DNA from: Entonaema liquescens
Lineage: Eukaryota > Ascomycota > Sordariomycetes > Xylariales > Xylariaceae
Length of the DNA: 64,000 nt
Reading direction: 5' to 3'
Assembly: GCA_902805475.1 (NCBI GenBank)
Contig: CADCSX010000001.1
Location: 3,162,001-3,226,000 of the forward strand
How positions within the stretch are numbered: position 1 is the first letter of the stretch; every line of letters starts with the position of its first letter. The translations under genes and the position numbers were made by a program. This document shows, piece by piece, positions 35,051 through 47,245 of this stretch. The notes beneath the pieces are model-generated. The model was not told the DNA's origin, did not search any database, and saw only the letters and a list, made by a program, of their open reading frames with translations.

Positions 35051-38000
35051 CTACGTATGTACACCTCCCGGAGTTCTTGGCTCGTCATCATCATCGTCGT
35101 CGTCGTCCACCTTCTCTATGCTCGTCTCGGTATCTCCACCATCTCTCGGACCAATGGTATCGAGGTCGAAGTAGTCCTCCTCGCCTATGATTTCCAGCTC
35201 GTGGCGGGACCGCAGCCGGATCATGGACTTGATGGCTCGGACTACCTGCACGTAGTCCTGTTCTATCCCGCGGAGCGCCGAAGCATACACGCTAGACCAA
35301 ACGCTGAGCCTGTCCAGTTCCATATAGCCTCGCGTGAGATAATACAGCGTCGTAGCCGTAGGCCGGAGATGTCGCGGGCTCGCGCCTCTTCGTCGGAGGT
35401 CCAGAGGCAGCTTGTTCTTCACACTCTCCCTAGTACGCACTACAAACCATCCGGTCCAGTTCGGCATTAGCATCTCTTCGCACGTTGCAAATGCTCTCTT
35501 GTAGTCTTTCAGCTGAATAAGTGCTTGTACGTAAAAGTTCCAGTTTTTACTGTCTAGTTCAAACCCTGCCTCACGAACCTCCCGGACCAGATTGTCGATG
35601 CTGGCTCCATCCCCCTTGTCGAGGTATGCCTTTTGCATGATCAAGACAGCAGTTGACAGTGTATATCGATATTTGGCCGACACTTTTGGCGTATGAGGAA
35701 GCTCTTCGACGTAATCAGCTGACCGTGCTTCCTTCTTCGCAGTTTCGAAGAACAGCTCCCATGTGTCTACGAGCTTATCGTAGTTTCCTTCTCTAAAGTC
35801 CGCCTGCATAAGAGAGTTGAGCATCGCCACGGGCAAAATTCCGCTCGCGTCTTCCTGACCGTGAAAAATATAACGGTAAAGGTTGACAATCTCCCGGGCT
35901 TGAGCAAAGTCTTTAAGCTCGGTTAACATGGCAACCATAGTACTAAAATGAGACTTCTCGGTACTCTCCTGCAGCAGCTCACCCGCCAGACTGTGCCGAC
36001 GTCCAGGTTTTAGATTGTATAATTTCTTTCGCTGTAGGCCATATATTCTGTAAAATGAACGGAACGCTTCGCCAAGCCATTCTGTCGGAGTTAAACGTGC
36101 TCGTTGAAACGTTGGTAGACTCCTGAATTGCCCAAGCGTCTGTGTTAATAGGAATAGACTCTCGGACGAACTGGGAAATCCACAGTCCTGCATCATCTTC
36201 TCGAGTCGCATGACCGTTCCAGGCTCTCCCGTTACGAGTAGAGCGCTCATTACAATATGGAAGTGTTCGGCGGTGACCGTGAATATGTTATCCCTCAAAG
36301 CTGTCGTCAGGAGATGTAGAGCATGGACAGATTGTCGACATATAGAAAGGCCTATTAGCAACTGCCGGTACGTAAACTGGTTGTAAGTTATGTTCTTGTC
36401 GGCCATAAGAGCAAGGACTTTGTTGATGCCGGCAAGATCTCGGCGAACAGCGTAGTAGTATATGAGCTTATTCCACATCCGGGTATCAACAATTCCCTTG
36501 GCCGCGGCGCGAACACACACGTCTTCAGCAGATTTCATGTGGTCGTTCCGACAGTAAGCATCTACGATAGCCCCAAGGACAGCTGCATCCGCCTGCCCGT
36601 TAACAGCCAGTAATTGGCGATACAAGTCGATTGTAAAACCTAAATCGCCTCTCTGACCCGCCATTTGCATCATTGTCCCGTAGCTATAACGGTCCCATTT
36701 TCCGGCCGCAACCAATCTTTCGAAGGTAGATATCGCCCCATCATAGTCGCCTGACTCAACAAAAGCTTTAAGAAGGATGTTCCAGTGGTGTGCATCTTGC
36801 TCCAAGTGGAATAACCTCGAGATATCGTCAAAGATGCGTTGTGTTTCTTCGACTTCGCCTCGGACGGCATGTGCCTGCATAAGGTGTGAAAATATGTCGG
36901 AGGCTGCAAGGACAGGTCGTTTAGGATCATCACGGTACAGTTTAATAAACTTCCTCCAGATCCCGTAGACGTATTCTGTATCTCCTCGAGACGCGTAGAA
37001 ATTTAAGTATCTCTGGAACGCCCTATAAGAAGGAATAGTATGAAACTTATGCCAATCATCCCATACCATTTCTACTCCAGCGTACATCACCGACACCGGC
37101 ATAACTAGCTGATTGTAGGCCCTGAACATTTCGTGGAGAACGGGGTGGCTTGGCTTGCTCCCAGGTAGATCACGATAGATACGATATACCTCAATGCCGA
37201 GCTGTTCTTTACCTCTATAGCTAATCGTACGTAAAACTCCTCAAAAGCTAGAGGGTCTTTCGTTATGCTAAGTAGGGGGATAACTTGGGCATCAGTACAT
37301 GACAAAAGAGCCCTGCGGACTAGAATCCTCTGAAGAGAGCTAAATGCCTCGTCGCTAAGCTCGGCGCTGTCAGGTTCTTCAAACAGCTGCTGACCGCGAG
37401 CTGCGAATTCGAAGGTTTTTTCAGCGAGCCCAGGGACATGAGCAACATGTTTTAATTGTGACGCTATGCCATCGAAATTCCATCTCCCCATCATGTCAGG
37501 GTAAAATTTCTTTATATCTGTTAATACGGCAAGCTTAGCAGAAGGAGCTGTACTTTTCAAATACAATGAAACGCTTTCAAAGTCCCATCGTGTGGTCATT
37601 TTGGGGTATAGCTTCCATAAATCTCTCAATAGCTCTTGCGTTGAAGACCGTAATGCAGTAGCAAGTAGCAAATCAAGGGCATCGATTAAGGGAGGAAGGT
37701 CAATATCTCTATGTTCCAACCCCTTAGTGAATATTTCAAGCGCTCGATAAGCGTTTTGTAGGCTGATTTCGGCCGTAACACCCGCGAGAAAGACCTGGTT
37801 GGTCCATTGTGAAAGTGGTATTTGATGAAATAGCTCCGAAACTTTCCACCAGGCGGATAATCGATCACTCTTCGAGAGAAATAGCAATACACGTAATGTG
37901 TAAACGGTTTGCGACGGCTCATCCAAGGCCTTATAGTGATACCAAATACGATCCGCATCTTCAAAGTCGCTCTTCTTTAGCAAGTCCTCGAGTATCGTGA

Positions 38001-38633
38001 TATGATCGCCATCTATATCGAAATTCTCTAGATTTTCAGCGCTCGCTTCAGACTCTGCTTGTCTTTCATCACTTTGGAAATCGCCCTCTTCAGTCAAGCC
38101 TTCCTTAGCTGCACTCCGAATTCCGCTTGATTCTGTTACCTCGCCGTCTTCTTCGCGAGTGACATTATCTTGAGTAACTGATTTGCTACTACTGGGTTCG
38201 TTTACTTTCGGGTCAGTGGTAGTTTCTGATCCGGGGTGGTGAGGCTGGCGTTTGGGGAGCGATGGCGTATATAAACGAGGCATGATTTTCGCAAACCGTT
38301 GCCCATAACGGAAGCCATCAGGACGGCTAGAGAGGGTGCGGTCGGGGTAAGGCGGCGCATTAGATTCATGGCGCCGGTTGGATATAGGAAATCGAGAAGA
38401 AAGGCTGAAGCACTCAGAACGGAGCCATTACTTTCTTCTGTTGCCGAATCTATGTTAAGATTTAATGTGCCATGCATCAGAGCTTGCCAGGCGGTAGAGA
38501 ACTCGATATAAGCAGCGCCGTGCTGCCAAAAAGCATTTCGGAGCTGCCTCGTAGTCCGAAAGGACTGGGTAGCGCCGGGAACTACTCGATGGAGACCACA
38601 TGGTTCCAAACTCGCCGCCGTCTTCTCCAGCAT
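35051..38633 (-). CDS. Pentatricopeptide-repeat (PPR) protein, probably mitochondrial (about 1,194 aa, two apparent frameshifts)
   Basis: The start at 38633 gives MLEKTAASLEPCGL, a conserved N-terminus of Sordariomycete PPR proteins, followed by AFWQHGAAYIE and SAFLLDFLYP. Then come an acidic low-complexity linker, a helical region, and many PPR units between about 37100 and 35400 (HWNILLKAFVESGDYDGAIS, YSYGTMMQMAG, MWNKLIYYYAVRRDLAGINK). A poly-Asp stretch closes the protein. Fungal relatives such as Neurospora CYA-5 and yeast Pet309 act in mitochondrial mRNA expression; membership in that branch is likely but not proven. The frames break twice, near 38344-38347 (a run of four G) and 37226-37236 (a run of four A). 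Adding one base at each restores conserved sequence and gives exactly 1,195 codons. It is divergent from SRP68. Confidence 0.8.
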
Positions 38634-39391
38634 CGGGGAGTATGATCCAAACAGTCGCCCGCCTAACACAACAACACAACAACGCAATGGTCGGCAAGTC
38701 GAAAAGATCGGACGTGATACCCGGCTATAATATTTCAAGGCATCCTCAGAACTGAAATTGCATAGACGTGAGTGAATATGAACTTGAGCTTGAAGAAATC
38801 AGAAAGTTAAGAGGTACTTACCACGCAGCATCCCAGCACTTTAGTCCAATTAGACCAGACTTATAAGCTCTATCCCCAACTCACGTATGCGGAATAGACG
38901 AATAGACAAACATGAGCAGTTTAGAGATTGAATATTATGTCTAGGTAGTTTTAGGTCAGTCTATGAAAAGATCACAACATATAAAAATATGAGGTAGTTA
39001 TAAGTTAAAAAATTACATCTCGAAGGAGGCGAAAGGAACTTAGCTTTGGTTTTGGTCTAGTTAGTTATCTTTTTTTTTTTTTCAAGGTTTATCGCTAATC
39101 GCCAATCTACACCCCACTTAAGCCACAAGCATCAGGTCATTATCATGTCCCGCCAAAGTACCTAGGTACATAATATAGGCGATTTGACCCCACGTCAAAA
39201 CGTAAACCCAAACCGAATTTTTGAGCTTTGGAGATTGATGAAAGCTGGCCCAGCCCAAAAACCCCACCATCCACCATCTAAACATCCAACCATATTCAAT
39301 CCACCAACGACATATATTCAATTTCAGCCCTTAACATCATATACTGGCCAACACTATTTGGTCGTAGTCGCCTCGACATTCTTCCTTAGCC
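38634..39391. other. Bidirectional promoter region between the PPR gene and SRP68
   Basis: This stretch of about 760 bp separates two divergent housekeeping genes. It contains a long poly-T tract (about 39070-39083) and a TACCTAGGTA palindrome (39159-39168). No coding sequence is seen. Confidence 0.7.
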
Positions 39392-41303
39392 ATGGATATC
39401 ACAAACTTTGTGGTTTCGGCCAGAAACCAGGCACTACTATATGGCGACTATACTACTTACCACAAACAGTTGGTCAAGAAGCTACATAAATGTCGAAAAA
39501 GGTTGAATATTGCTACCAAGAACCGCGGAAAGTTCACCAAGAAAGAATCCATCACCGCCGAGAACCTGTCGGAGAACCGCGAGTATCTTCATTTACAATT
39601 GCTGACGGCTGAGCGTGCTTGGGCACAGGCTATGAGGTTTAAGGCAGTACACTCTACCGATACCAAGGGCATCACAGGGAGGAGCCGTTCCCATATCATA
39701 TCGAGATTCGATAAAGGTGCCCGCGCCGCTGAGCATCTCGTCGAAATATTATCCGAAACCTCTGTGACTGGTGCCAGCGACATCGACATTCTAGAAGCAC
39801 GTGCGTATGCTTCTATTATAAGAGGTGCCACCCAATTCGAAAAACAGAACTGGGAGCCATGTCTACGGAGCTATGCGACCGCGCGTATCATATATACAGC
39901 ACTCGCTACGTCGATGAAAGGCGACACCTTTAAGGACTTGTTGTCGGATACCATTGACCCTTCTATTCGATATGCGGCTTATCAGACCAAAATTCCAAGG
40001 ACCCTGGCGATACCGACCATAGCTAGAAAAGCATTCCCTTCTTCTGACTCCGCTTTAGTCGAACAAATAAACAAGTTAGACCCGGATTTATTGAAGAAAA
40101 CCGATTCTGATGCTCAAAAGGGCCAAGTCGGTGCCCCGAATGCGCCTCAGACTATCACGTGGAGATCTCGAGAGGTCAAGATTGAGGATGCAGCTATTGC
40201 ACTTGCGCTAGCCTCGATAGATACAGCAACTACACGGCTGACGGAGAAATTGGCATCTTCCGACGTGATATTGCCGAAAGAGATGGCTGCCGCATACGAT
40301 GAAGTGCTCATAGCTAGTCAGGATGCCGCAGATGCCACCAAACACGCTATCGACGAGCTTAAGGAGGAGGGCGTCTCCCAGGACGACGCACGAATACAAA
40401 GTCTACAGATAACCCGTACTGCGGTTAGTTACCAGGTTATCAGTTGGAGAATTGGTCGCAACCGGGTTTTGAGCGGAGAGCATGACGGTGCCTTGTTAGA
40501 CTCGGCTCCTACAACAACCCGAAAATCCAAGAAAGACGCGAGTTCTCGAAAGCCTAAGATAGAGCCACCTGGCAGGAAGATATCTCGACTCAAAGACAAA
40601 GTTGTGCTTTATGATTCCACGCTGCAAAGCATTGACTCGGTTAAAGAGTTACCTGGTGTTGCGGCTGACAGAGATCTATCAGAGCAATTAGGCGCAACTG
40701 CCAAATATTTCCATGCTCTCAAGTCAGTATATACTATTCCTACGCCCTCGAGGGCATATATTCGCGCGAATACTTATAAAATAACATAGGTCTCTCTCTA
40801 TTGCGCGGTCGCACTCATTGACAAACCAATCGCAAAATGCCTTGGTTCTTACCAAGCACGCGTATGACGAGTGTGAACAAGCTGCTGCGTTTTTCTCTAA
40901 GCAGGAGGTTTCTTCATCAGAATCCTCGCCCCGTAACATAGATATTCGACCAACCGACATCCAATTCCTCCGTAACCTCTTAAAGGGTGAGCTTCAAAGA
41001 TGCCGGGCGATTGTTGAAATAGATAACCTACGGCAAAAGACGACGAATGCGACCCCGCCAGGTGCAAGAATTCCTCTTGTTCAACGCTTGTTCGAGTACC
41101 CAGCAGAGGGTGTCGACTTGCAAAATCTCGTTGAGTTTCCACCCAAGGTGAACCCTATCCCAGTGAAGCCTCTATTCTTTGACGTCGCTTGGAATTACAT
41201 AGATTACCCTGGAAAGACTCCGGCTGCCGCCCCGGAACCGGAGCAGGAATCGGCACAGCCGGCGCAGCCGCAGAAGAGGGGATGGTTCGGGTTTGGAAGA
41301 TAG
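39392..41303 (+). CDS. SRP68: Signal recognition particle subunit SRP68 (614 aa, two exons)
   Basis: Exons 39392-40722 and 40790-41303 are separated by a 67-nt intron (donor GTCAGT). The spliced sum is exactly 615 codons and recreates FHALKSLSIARSHSL across the junction. The N-terminus matches the SRP68 RNA-binding domain: DITNFVVSARNQALLYGDYTTYHKQLVKKL, then RKRLNI. It is followed by ENREYLHLQLLTAERAWAQAM and RSHIISRFDKGARAAEHLV. The C-terminus has tetratricopeptide-like helices and ends in a basic GWFGFGR tail. SRP68 pairs with SRP72 on the S domain of SRP RNA in co-translational ER targeting. The ATG has a good context (CCATGG). Unlike several neighbours the gene has no frame problem. Confidence 0.92.
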
Positions 41304-41588
41304 TTAAGACCAGCCTGTTATTCCCCCATGCCTACATAGCGTAGGCCATAAGTCAACAATTCATATAAGACATTGGATTAATCTCGAATCTCCTTGTTAC
41401 CTTGTGACTGTGTCCTCAGGGGTTAATGAAGGGATAGCGTACTATCTTATCGAAGGGCGGTTTGCGACAGCACATGCCTTGTATTGAAATCCCGTATCCC
41501 TTGGCACCATCTCAACCCCTAGCCTACCTAGATAACTCTTAGAATCCCCCGAGCTTAATAACAGCTTTGATATTGGTTATGGCCCATT

Positions 41589-44280
41589 ATGTTAGGTCGC
41601 CACTTTCCGAGTAATGCCAGTGGGCCAATGATGCCCGACTACGAGAGCAGCCCGAATTTGGGCTCCTCCCCACGGCCGTGGAAGACGTGGGCAAGCACCA
41701 GCGAACTACCCGTCTTCATTACCGAGAACCAGCCGCGGCGTACAGTCTCCCTACGTCTCTTCATCTGGTCCCTCGTCTGCTTCACCGCCGTAGCATTAGC
41801 ATTAGGTCTAGGCCTCGGGCTCGGATGTGCGCAATACAGAGCGGTCCACGCCGCGCCGTCGTCATCCCCCGCTGCGAACTACAGCCTCCGCTACGGCGTC
41901 CCCGAACACCTCGATTCCGTCCCGACAGACCGCCTCATCAACAGACGCGAACTCGAACTGGACACGGGCTTCGCCGTGTCGACGGAGCCAAGAGTTCGCG
42001 AGTTCGAGTTCAATGTCTCGGTGGCGCTGGCCGCGCCGGACGGGTTTAGGAAACCGATGGTGCTGGTTAATGGCCAGTCTCCGGGCCCGCTGGTCGAGGT
42101 CAATACGGGAGATACGATTCGCGTGAGGGTTAATAATCTCATGGCGAATGGCAGCACGTCGATACACTGGCACGGCATTAATCAGATCGGGACGCCGTGG
42201 ATGGATGGCGTCGCGGGCGTGACGCAGTGCGGGATCCCGGCTGGTCGGGGGTTTACGTACGAGTTTCGGGTGGTGGATCAGAGAGGCACGTTTTGGTGGC
42301 ATGCACATTCATCGGTACAGTATAGCGATGGAGCTTATGGGGCTATTGTAAGGATAGAATCCTTTTGGAAGTGGCTCTTGGCTAATTGAGATACAGATCG
42401 TACGCGACCCGGGGGAGCTGGTACCGAAGACGGATAGTGAGAAGCTCTTATTCGTGGCGGATGTGTATCATACTTATGGATCTGTTGTAAGTCGAGCCTT
42501 TTCAACTGGCCCTAAGTCTATTATATAAGGGTTTCTGCTAACCACGAGCTCGGCTCCTTGAACTGGATTAGATATTATCAAGCTACCTCAACTCAACTTC
42601 AAAATGGGTTGACTGGGAGTCAGGCGTCGAGCCACTCGCGGATAACGTCCTATTAAACGGGCAGAACACCTACAACTGCTCCGTTACCTCAACCACATAC
42701 GCACCCTCCGCAGACCAGCCTTTCGAAGATGACTGCACCGGCGGACACCTCTACACAACTAAAGTACGCCGCGGACAGACGGTTCGCTTGCGGCTGGTCA
42801 ACGCCTCTTCATTCCTATCGTACTGGTTCAGCATAGACAACCACACGATCTCAATCGTCGAACTAGACGGCGTGGAAATCGAACCTATCTCTGCTCGTGG
42901 CGTGTACTTGAACCTCGGACAGCGAGCATCTGTCGTCCTGACGGCAGACCAGAAGCCTGGGAGTTACTACGTGCGCGCCTCGCTGCCTCAGACGTGCTTT
43001 CTGCCATACGCGCCGTACAACAGCTCGGGGTTAGAAGCAGCAGAGTACGGTGTTAAGGGCATACTATCGTATATCGAGGGAGATAAACAGGAAACGCATG
43101 GAGATAATGTGGGTGAGGTACTTGAACCCATTGGAGTTGCAGGAAACATATCAAACCCGTACGGCGTGGAGAATAATGGCCTCAGGGGGGACGTGTGGGA
43201 GGGATGCGACGACATGCCGTTTGACATGCCGAAGCCGATGCGGAGACAACCCGCGATCAATGTAAGCGAGGCGAATACGCATTACCTCGAGTATGCGTTC
43301 CGTCAAGCGCAGGAGGTCAATCGTATTTTCGTCAATAAGGCAAGTTCATTATCTCCAATTTCTCATTGTACCATGCTCACTCAGTGTCGTTCTCTTATAA
43401 GAAGTATCTAACCAACTGGCTGAAAACAGACATCCTACTTACCCCTACCCGACAACGCCACGATATGGCGAGCTCTGGACCAGAAATTCACATCCGACAG
43501 GTCGAATTCGTATAGTAGCTGGGACTTTGGACTTAACCAACAAGTGCTCCTAGTCCCAGACGCCAACCAGGGTGTTCAAATCGTCATCAACTCGCTCGAC
43601 GCGATGGAGCACCCGTGGCACATGCAGTAACCCCCTCCCTCTCCCCTAAGTCCACGGCAATTTGCTAACCCTAACAACAGCGGTACGTAACATACCTACC
43701 TACCTACCTACATACATACATACATACCCCCCAACAATTCAAGCATGAGAGAAACAAACAAACAAACAACCAACCCAATAGACCAAAAACCTCCTAACGC
43801 AACCGCAGGCCACACCTTCCAAGTCGTCGGCTGGGGCAAAGGGCTCTTCGGCACCGACGCCGGCGCCACGACCTGGAACCTCGCGAACCCGATGCGCCGC
43901 GACACCGTCACCGTCCCGCCCTTTAACCACGTCGTCCTGCGCTTCGCCGCCGATAACCCGGGGCTCTGGGCGCTGCACTGCCACGTAGCCTGGCACGTCG
44001 AGGGTGAGCCTCCCCTTCCCCTCCCTCCCTCCTTCTAATTTCTATTCCCCATAAGCCCAGCCCAGCCTAGCCTCTCCATCCTACCTTTAGACATATATGT
44101 GAGGTTATATGTGTGTGTGTGTGTGTACTCGACTTCAAAAAACTAATCATTCCGTGTCCCTACCTAGGTGGCATGTTTCTCACCTTAGCCGAGCGGCCGT
44201 CCGATCTCGTTACGCTCGTCGACCAGATGGATCCGGATACGAGACGCCAGAGCCAAGGCTTTTGTGGCGTGGCTACGTGA
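41589..44280 (+). CDS. Membrane-anchored multicopper oxidase (707 aa, seven exons including a 2-nt micro-exon)
   Basis: The exons are 41589-42347, 42397-42486, 42572-43339, 43430-43626, 43681-43682, 43809-44003 and 44168-44280, exactly 708 codons. A cytosolic stretch of about 53 aa precedes a membrane helix (about 54-80, LFIWSLVCFTAVALALGLGL), so the enzyme is type II anchored with the catalytic part outside. Copper ligands are SIHWHG (about 193-195), FWWHAHS (237-240), HPWHMHGH across introns 4 and 5, and HCHVAWHVEGGM. The residue ten after the Cys is Met, as in low- to medium-potential type 1 sites. Intron 3 (43340-43429) is GC-AG with donor AAG|GCAAGT. Substrates could be phenols, Fe(II) or ascorbate-like compounds; the sequence does not decide. 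Confidence 0.88.
43692..43728. repeat. ACCT/ACAT microsatellite inside an intron
   Basis: A run of TACC then TACA tetranucleotides lies inside intron 5 of the multicopper oxidase, directly after the 2-nt micro-exon and its GTACGT donor. Confidence 0.85.
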
Positions 44281-45008
44281 TATCTACCTACCGATTAGAG
44301 TCTCTGGGATTGGTCTGACAAGAGGAAGGAAGTAATAAACGACGGCGAACCAAAACTAAAACTAAAATACCGGCTCAAGCCCATAGACTGACCCCAAGTA
44401 ATAGTCTTAGATTTACAAAGTATACCCGGATTGAATTCCATAGTTCAGCATAATAATCACAACCTAAACTGTACATAACAAGTGCCAACTTCACGATACA
44501 ACACAATTCCATAATCAAACAAAGTTACAAATCAAAAACACATATCTTGAGAGGGGATGTTATTTTATTATTTTGTCCTTAGTCGTGTCGTAACGTCCTA
44601 TATACAGAAGCCCCCGTCCGGTATCCCGCCTTGCCCATGGAATTGCCATTTCGTGTCACCGGAAACCGACGTGAAAACATCAAACACATATCTTCAGCGT
44701 CAAGGCAAAAAAATGCGTGTGTGTGTGTGTGTGTGTGGTTTAAAAACAAAGATATAGCTTTCCCCAGATCTCAGAACGCCGCTCCCGCCCCGCAAATTTA
44801 TGGAGACACCGCCGAGGAGTTAGGTAAGAGGTAGGTAGTAGTGGTGGTAACGGTAAGGGGAATCATGGTGGGCCGAAGGAATTTTTTAAAAAGGGCGGTA
44901 AATATGAGTACAGGTTAATGTACAGGGGCGGAGCGCTGAAAGCTCCTATAATTCCCGCCTCATGGGTAATTAGTATAAATCGAGAATGCTTTGCCTACAA
45001 CAGGGTAT
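44281..45008. other. Convergent intergenic region, 0.7 kb
   Basis: This lies between the 3' ends of the multicopper oxidase and the Hsp70 gene. It contains a (GT)n microsatellite (about 44716-44738). No gene is seen. Confidence 0.7.
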
Positions 45009-47245
45009 TTAAGGCTTCTTCTCATCCTCAGGCTTGGGTTCCGAAGAGCCAGCCTCGGAGCTGCCAGCCTCACCCGACTCAGCACGTGCCTTGTGCATCT
45101 TGTCGAAGAGGTTTAAGCTAGCCATCTGCAGCTCGTCGGTCTTCTCCTTAATTTCGGCGGCGGTAGCGGTGCCCTCGCCAGACTGGCTCTTGCTTACGAA
45201 TTCACGTAGAGCAGTGATCTTCTCACGGATTCCGTCAGCCTCGGTCTTGTCAAGCTTGTCGGCATATTCGTTGAGAGCCTTCTCAGTGTCGTTAAGAACG
45301 CTGTCGGCACGGTTGGCAGACTCTATAGCGGCCTTGCGCTCCTTGTCTTGCTCGGCATACTTTTCGGAGTCCTGGACCATCTGCTCAATTTCAGAGTCAG
45401 ATAGACCAGAGCCGGATGCAATGGTGATAGACTGGTCCTTGTTCGTGCTCTTGTCCTTAGCGTGAACGTGGACGATAGAGTCGGCGTCAATGTCGAAGGT
45501 GACCTCAATTTGGGGAACACCACGGTGCGCTGGGGGGATGCCGACAAGCTGGAAGTTACCGAGGAGCTTGTTGTCCTTGACCAATTCACGTTCACCCTGG
45601 AAGACCTTGATCTCGACAGCAGTCTGGAAATCGGCGGCAGTAGAGAAGACCTGGGATTTCTTGGTGGGAATAGTGGTGTTTCGGTTAATTAATCGAGTGA
45701 AGACACCACCGAGAGTCTCGATACCGAGGGAGAGAGGAGTGACATCCAGAAGCAGGAGATCCTTGACTTCACCGGAGAGAACAGCACCCTGGATAGCAGC
45801 ACCAATGGCGACAGCCTCATCAGGGTTGACAGACTTGGCGGGTTCACGACCGAAGATGCTCTTGACGGACTCGGAAACCTTGGGCATACGGGTCATACCA
45901 CCGACAAGGATGACCTCCTGGATATCCTTAGCCTGGAGGTTAGCGTCCTTGAGAGCCTTGCGCACGGGTTCGATGGTCTTCGTGATTAAGGGGTCCATCA
46001 TGCTCTCAAGCTGAGATCGAGTCATCTTAGTGTTAATGTGCTTAGGGCCGGATGCGTCAGCAGTGATGAAAGGTAGGCTGATATCGGTCTGGAGAGATGA
46101 AGACAACTCAATCTTGGCCTTCTCGGCAGCCTCTCGGATTCGCTGGATAGCCATTCGGTCGTTAGACAAGTCAATGCCAGAGTCGGCCTTGAATTGCTGG
46201 ACGAGGTGGCGGACTAGGCGGATATCGAAATCCTCACCACCCAGGTGAGTGTCACCGTTTGTCGACTTAACCTCAAATACACCGTTCTGGATTTCTAAGA
46301 CTGAGATATCAAAAGTACCACCACCAAGATCGTACACGGCAACGACTCTGTCAGCCTCTTTCTCTAGACCGTAAGCCAGAGCAGCAGCAGTGGGCTCGTT
46401 AACCACACGGAGAACGTTGAGACCAGAAATCTGACCAGCGTCTTTGGTAGCTTGACGCTGGGAGTCGTTGAAGTAGGCGGGGACAGTAACAACGGCGTTC
46501 TTCACGGGCTTACTGAGGTAGGCCTCGGCAGTTTCCTTCATCTTGTTGAGGACGAAACCACCGATTTGAGAGGGAGAGTATTTTTGTCCTCGAGCCTCAA
46601 CCCAAGCATCGCCGTTGGTGTGTTGGACAATCTTGTAGGGTACCTCCTTGATATCTCTTTGAACCTCAGGATCAGTGAACTTTCGTCCGATTAATCGCTT
46701 AGTGGCAAAAAGAGTGTTCTCGGGGTTTACGACGGCCTGTCGCTTAGCAGCAACACCAACTAATCGTTCACCATCTTGTGCGAAAGCGACAACAGAGGGT
46801 GTTGTTCGAGCACCTTAACTAAGAGTTAGTTTCCTGTCGCAAATATATGCGCCGAAGAGGTTTATCTTACCTTCTGAGTTCTCAATGATCCTAGGGACCT
46901 TGCCCTCCATAATAGCAACCGCCGAGTTTGTGGTACCTTTGGAAATCATGTTAATAAAAAAAATCTTCAGATACCATGGTGGGGGTTTACAAGCTTACCA
47001 AGATCGATACCGATGACGGCACCTTGGACCTTTCCTTCCGTCGATTCATAACGAGCGAAGCTAGATCCTAAAGGCTTTCGTAGAGGCGCAGCCCATCGCG
47101 CAGCTATGGGAGTCGCTCGGGGAAGCTGTTGAATGGAATGGCAGTTAGTCACGCATGTTCATGTTGTGTTGTGTGCAAAGATTTCGGGAATTGTGGGGTA
47201 TTGATTTTGACTTACAGCTCTGGAGAATCTTGAGGCCAACATCAT
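45009..47245 (-). CDS. SSC1: Mitochondrial Hsp70 (Ssc1 type, 675 aa, four exons)
   Basis: Exons are 47245-47216, 47125-46999, 46936-46871 and 46813-45009, exactly 676 codons; introns are 90, 62 and 57 nt. The N-terminus MMLASRFSRA…RWAAPLRKPLGSSFARY is an Arg/Ser-rich mitochondrial presequence. The ATPase domain starts GAVIGIDLG|TTNSAVAIMEG, split by an intron. It continues with VYDLGGGTFDISVLEI and VGGMTRMPKV. The substrate-binding domain has LLLLDVTPLSLGIETLGG. The C-terminus (SSEPKPEDEKKP) lacks the cytosolic EEVD and is acidic and low in complexity, as in mitochondrial forms. The protein is the motor of TIM23 import and a matrix chaperone. A short TTCTAGAA element lies about 395 bp upstream. 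Confidence 0.95.

Noticed and set aside
43627..43808. Stwintron (intron nested in the splice site of another intron) in the multicopper oxidase
   Set aside because: The internal intron does not interrupt the donor or acceptor of the outer one; two exonic bases lie between them, so a micro-exon is the simpler reading.
41589..47245. Metal-homeostasis or secondary-metabolite cluster around the multicopper oxidase
   Set aside because: Neighbours are SRP68 and mitochondrial Hsp70, both housekeeping; there is no synthase, transporter or cluster regulator.
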